Made by a program: the position numbers and the translations under genes. 9,548 nucleotides of DNA from an uncultured Gemmatimonadota bacterium (lineage in GTDB: Bacteria; Gemmatimonadota; Gemmatimonadetes; Gemmatimonadales; Gemmatimonadaceae). The DNA lies in contig CAMLDY010000095.1 of assembly GCA_946478895.1 (NCBI GenBank), positions 1 to 9,548 of the forward strand, written 5' to 3'. Shown here one piece after another: positions 7,354 through 9,548 of this stretch. The notes beneath the pieces were generated by a model. That model worked only from the letters and a program-made list of their open reading frames with translations, had not been told where the DNA came from and searched no databases. Within the stretch, counting starts at the first letter, position 1, and each line of letters starts with the position of its first letter.

Positions 7354-8410
7354 GCGCGCTCTGGTCGGCGCGCTTGTCGCCGGCTGCCTGTTGTCGCCGG
7401 CGCTCGGCGCGCAACAGCCGGCGAGCGAATTGAGAGTGCGGCTCGACGCTGTCGATGGCGGGCCGGTTGCCGGCGCACTGGTCGCATTGATCGATGCGAG
7501 AGACAGCGTCGTAGCCGAGGGACTGAGCACGGAGTCAGGGATTCGCACGTTGCGCGCGATTCCGGGGACCTACCGCGTTCGAGTCAGGCGTATCGGCTAC
7601 CTGCCGTTCGTGTCGAGTCCGGTCACGGTTCCTCGCCCGGGCGAGCTTGGATTGCGCGTGGAGAGCCCGCGTGTGGTACTGGAGGGAATCGTCGTCAACT
7701 CGAAATCGCAGTGCCGGCGCAAGGATCCGAACGCTGCCGCGCTTGCCAGCGTGTGGGATGAGATCGACAAGGCGCTTCGCTCCAGTCAGCTCACCCTCAG
7801 CGACCTCAAGGGAATGGGAAAGGCACGCACCTATCGGAAAGACGTATCCAGTGACGGCACGGTGATCAGCGCCGACACCACCTTGTTCACCATCGGCACT
7901 CGCCGGCCGTTCGGCGCGATCGATCCAGCCATCCTCGCCGAGAAGGGATACGTCCAGGGCGACGAACAAAACGGCTGGAGCGCTTATGCGCCCGATGAGA
8001 CGGTGCTGCTCTCCGACCAGTTCGCGGAGACTCACTGTTTTCGGTTGATCCGCGAGGCAGACCGCCCCGGCCAGATCGGCGTCGCGTTCGAGCCCGCACC
8101 GCACCGCAAGGTGCCGGACATCATCGGAGTGCTGTGGGTCGATCAGAAGACGGCGGAGCTGCGCGAGGTCGTCTTCCAGTTCGTGAGCGCGCAAGCGCTG
8201 ACGCGATTCACCGCCGGTGGATATACGCGCTTTCGGCGAGTGTCGTCCGGCGCCTGGATCGTTGACGAATGGCTGCTCAGCCTGCCCAAAGTGGGGATGA
8301 CGCAAAGCAGGGCGCTCCAACCGCGGTACTACGAGCTGGGCAGACTGGACATCGGCGGGGGCATCGTCGGCACCGGACCAACGCAATCACCAACAACGGA
8401 GCACCAATGA
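7298..8410 (+). CDS. secreted carboxypeptidase-regulatory-like domain protein
   Basis: 370-residue exported protein. Residues 1-38 form a signal peptide with a long Arg-rich n-region (RSRPARR), a hydrophobic core ALVGALVAGCLL and a likely cut after ALGA. Residues 45-120 form a carboxypeptidase-regulatory/transthyretin-like beta domain (VAGALVALIDARDSVVAEG, then TLRAIPGTYRVRVRRIGYLP). Then follow LEGIVVNSKSQCRRKDPN and a roughly 220-residue domain I recognise only as the C-terminal part often seen with this domain in Gemmatimonadota proteins; its function is unknown. There is no TonB barrel. I prefer ATG 7298, because GGAAAGGA (7285-7292) sits 5 nt upstream; ATG 7271 is the longer alternative. 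Either way it overlaps the dehydrogenase gene in another frame, by 56 nt from 7298, so the two are probably co-transcribed. Its stop overlaps the next start as ATGA. Confidence 0.85.
   Translation: MASFTCWLTTPSTRSRPARRALVGALVAGCLLSPALGAQQPASELRVRLDAVDGGPVAGALVALIDARDSVVAEGLSTESGIRTLRAIPGTYRVRVRRIGYLPFVSSPVTVPRPGELGLRVESPRVVLEGIVVNSKSQCRRKDPNAAALASVWDEIDKALRSSQLTLSDLKGMGKARTYRKDVSSDGTVISADTTLFTIGTRRPFGAIDPAILAEKGYVQGDEQNGWSAYAPDETVLLSDQFAETHCFRLIREADRPGQIGVAFEPAPHRKVPDIIGVLWVDQKTAELREVVFQFVSAQALTRFTAGGYTRFRRVSSGAWIVDEWLLSLPKVGMTQSRALQPRYYELGRLDIGGGIVGTGPTQSPTTEHQ
8398..8401 (+). promoter_or_regulatory. Shine-Dalgarno of the 50-residue gene
   Basis: GGAG, 5 nt before ATG 8407, inside the last codons of the upstream gene. 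Together with the ATGA overlap it makes the tiny downstream ORF a credible, translationally coupled gene. Confidence 0.7.
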
Positions 8411-8559
8411 TTCGGAAGCTGAAATCAGGCGAGTACCGGCTCTACTCAAAAAAGAAGGATCGAAAGACCGGCAAGCGCAAAAACCTTGGAACGTTCAAGA
8501 GTCTCGCTGCGGCCAAGAAACACGAGCGCGCGGTGCAATACTTCAAGCGGGGCGGCTAA
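8407..8559 (+). CDS. 50-residue very basic protein resembling an integrase Arm DNA-binding module
   Basis: Small protein starting MIRKLKSGEYRLYSKKKD, with GEYRLYS, KTGKRKNLGTFKSLAAAKKH and a final QYFKRGG. Lys and Arg make up 18 of 50 residues. The beta-strand, turn, beta-strand, helix layout (SGEYRLYS, then KNLGTFKS, then LAAAKKHERAVQYF) resembles the Arm/AP2-like DNA-binding module at the N-terminus of tyrosine integrases, but here it stands alone with no integrase nearby. I know similar stand-alone small proteins in soil and myxobacterial-type genomes, always annotated hypothetical; a nucleic-acid-binding role is inference. Translation evidence is strong: GGAG 5 nt upstream and an ATGA overlap with the previous stop. 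The longer open frame from 8269 only reads an out-of-frame shadow of the upstream gene. A 58-nt gap and a new promoter follow. Confidence 0.85.
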   Translation: MIRKLKSGEYRLYSKKKDRKTGKRKNLGTFKSLAAAKKHERAVQYFKRGG

Positions 8560-8602
8560 CTCCGCCTCACGACAGTTTTTCGAGGGACTGCGCCGCGCCC
8601 GA

Positions 8603-8611
8603 TGCTATATT
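8603..8611 (+). promoter_or_regulatory. extended -10 promoter giving a probably leaderless kinase message
   Basis: TGCTATATT: TG, one base, then TATATT at 8606-8611. Only 6 nt (8612-8617) separate the element from ATG 8618, so transcription would start at or within a base of the start codon. No Shine-Dalgarno lies between 8590 and 8617, which agrees with a leaderless mRNA. No clear -35 is seen. The motif matches the argF promoter candidate. Confidence 0.6.
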
Positions 8612-8617
8612 CTGCGC

Positions 8618-9548
8618 ATGAGCGACACCGCGGCGGCTCTCACCAGCGCACTCGCTGACCGCTACACCATCGAGCGGCTGATCGGTCACGGCGGGATGGC
8701 TACGGTGCATCTGGCCGAAGAGCGCAAGCACCGCCGCAAAGTCGCGATCAAAGTTCTCAAGCACGAGTTCGGCGCGTCGGTCGGCGCCGAGCGCTTCATT
8801 CGTGAGATAGGGATCGCCGCGCAGCTGTCGCATCCGCACATCGTGCCGCTCATCGATTCGGGCGAATCCGACGGCTCGCTGTACTACGTGTCGCCGTATG
8901 TCGCCGGCGGATCCCTGCGCGATCGGTTGAACAAGGAGCCGAAGCTTCCGATCGATGACGCGCTGCGAATCACCAACGAAGTTGGTGCCGCGCTCGACTA
9001 CGCGCACCGCAACGGCTTCGTGCACCGCGACGTCAAGCCGGAGAACATCCTCTTCGCCGACGATCACGCGCTGCTCGCAGATTTCGGCATCGCCCACGTC
9101 GCAACCACCAACGGCGAGCCCCTTACCCTCGGCGGTCTCGCGCTCGGCACGCCGGAGTACATGAGTCCCGAGCAGGCCGCGGGCGAGCGCGAGATCGGGG
9201 TCGCCGGCGACGTGTACGGTCTGGCTTGCGTGCTCTACGAGATGCTCGGCGGCGAGCCGCCGTTCAAGGGCGATTCCCCGCGCGCGACGATGGCGAAGCA
9301 GGTGACGGAGCGTGCGCGTCCGCTCAGGGTGCTGCGCCCGGACGCGCCCGCGGGCTTCGAGCGGGTGCTGGAGAAGGCGCTCGCCAAGGATCCGGCGCAG
9401 CGCTATCCGAGTGTTGCGGAGTTCTGTCACGCGCTCGACCGCGCCCGCACCGAGCCGGGCCGGGCCATCATGATGGCGACGCGCTCGATTGCCGTGCTGC
9501 CATTTGTGAATTCCAGCCCCGATCCGGACAACGAATATCTCAGTGACG
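8618..9548 (+). CDS. Ser/Thr protein kinase with C-terminal TolB-like domain (3' end cut by window edge)
   Basis: I translated 310 residues before the window ends. A Hanks-type (PknB-like) kinase domain fills residues 16-275: Gly-rich loop IGHGGMATV (22-30), VAIK with catalytic Lys45, Glu63 in the C-helix, HRDVKPEN (136-143), DFG (155-157), activation segment TTNGEPLTLGGLALGTPEYMSPEQ (163-186, in short parts), D198 in the GDVYGLACVLYEM helix, and the closing Arg262. All catalytic residues are present, so it should be active on Ser/Thr of unknown targets. Residues 290-310 (SIAVLPFVNSSPDPDNEYLSD) begin a TolB/FlgO-like domain, usually followed by TPR repeats in such fusions; the rest is outside the window. 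Unlike many relatives, no transmembrane segment separates kinase and TolB-like parts (276-289 is short and polar to mixed), so this version is probably cytoplasmic. ATG 8618 is supported by the adjacent promoter. Confidence 0.95.
   Translation, partial: MSDTAAALTSALADRYTIERLIGHGGMATVHLAEERKHRRKVAIKVLKHEFGASVGAERFIREIGIAAQLSHPHIVPLIDSGESDGSLYYVSPYVAGGSLRDRLNKEPKLPIDDALRITNEVGAALDYAHRNGFVHRDVKPENILFADDHALLADFGIAHVATTNGEPLTLGGLALGTPEYMSPEQAAGEREIGVAGDVYGLACVLYEMLGGEPPFKGDSPRATMAKQVTERARPLRVLRPDAPAGFERVLEKALAKDPAQRYPSVAEFCHALDRARTEPGRAIMMATRSIAVLPFVNSSPDPDNEYLSD

Noticed and set aside
8560..8617. Terminator after the 50-residue gene (TTTTT at 8576-8580)
   Set aside because: The T-run sits in the loop of a weak bulged CCTC/GAGG stem rather than after a stem, so it does not make an intrinsic terminator.
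8567..9430. 287-residue minus-strand open frame
   Set aside because: It is antisense to the kinase domain, which is complete on the plus strand; no family resemblance.

Overview
The window is about 9.5 kb of gene-dense, GC-rich bacterial chromosome. No mobile element, tRNA, rRNA or CRISPR array was seen. The protein types suggest Gemmatimonadota or a close soil relative: a Ser/Thr kinase running into a TolB-like 'SIAVLPF' domain, a secreted carboxypeptidase-regulatory-like protein, HYR-repeat and sugar-dehydrogenase lipoproteins, and TGnTATATT-type promoters, one of them placed for a leaderless message. This assignment is inference; no marker gene is present.

Left part, all on the minus strand (read from 6108 down to 1): argF (ornithine carbamoyltransferase), then a surface lipoprotein with a nidogen-like domain and two HYR domains, closed by a strong GNRA-loop terminator at 3237-3266. 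Next come a pyridoxamine-phosphate-oxidase-like flavin/stress protein, gcvT (glycine cleavage T protein), a MogA/MoaB molybdopterin enzyme, and a sigma-54 activator cut by the window edge. The MogA stop and the activator start overlap as ATGA. The activator has a normal AAA+ core with GAFTGA, but its receiver-like N-terminus lacks the phospho-acceptor aspartate.

Right part, all on the plus strand: from the divergent region next to argF (6109-6189) run a lipoprotein of the PQQ-type glucose/sorbosone dehydrogenase family, a secreted carboxypeptidase-regulatory-like protein overlapping it by 56 nt, and a 50-residue very basic protein whose start overlaps the previous stop (ATGA). These three look like one translationally coupled operon. 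A new promoter (TGCTATATT) then precedes a Ser/Thr protein kinase that runs off the right end.

Housekeeping metabolism (argF, gcvT, mogA) is mixed here with envelope proteins and two regulators. No single dedicated pathway ties the genes together. The least ordinary items are the degenerate-receiver sigma-54 activator coupled to mogA, the orphan 50-aa Arm-domain-like protein, and the kinase/TolB-like fusion with no membrane segment between its parts. All intergenic gaps are below 150 bp.
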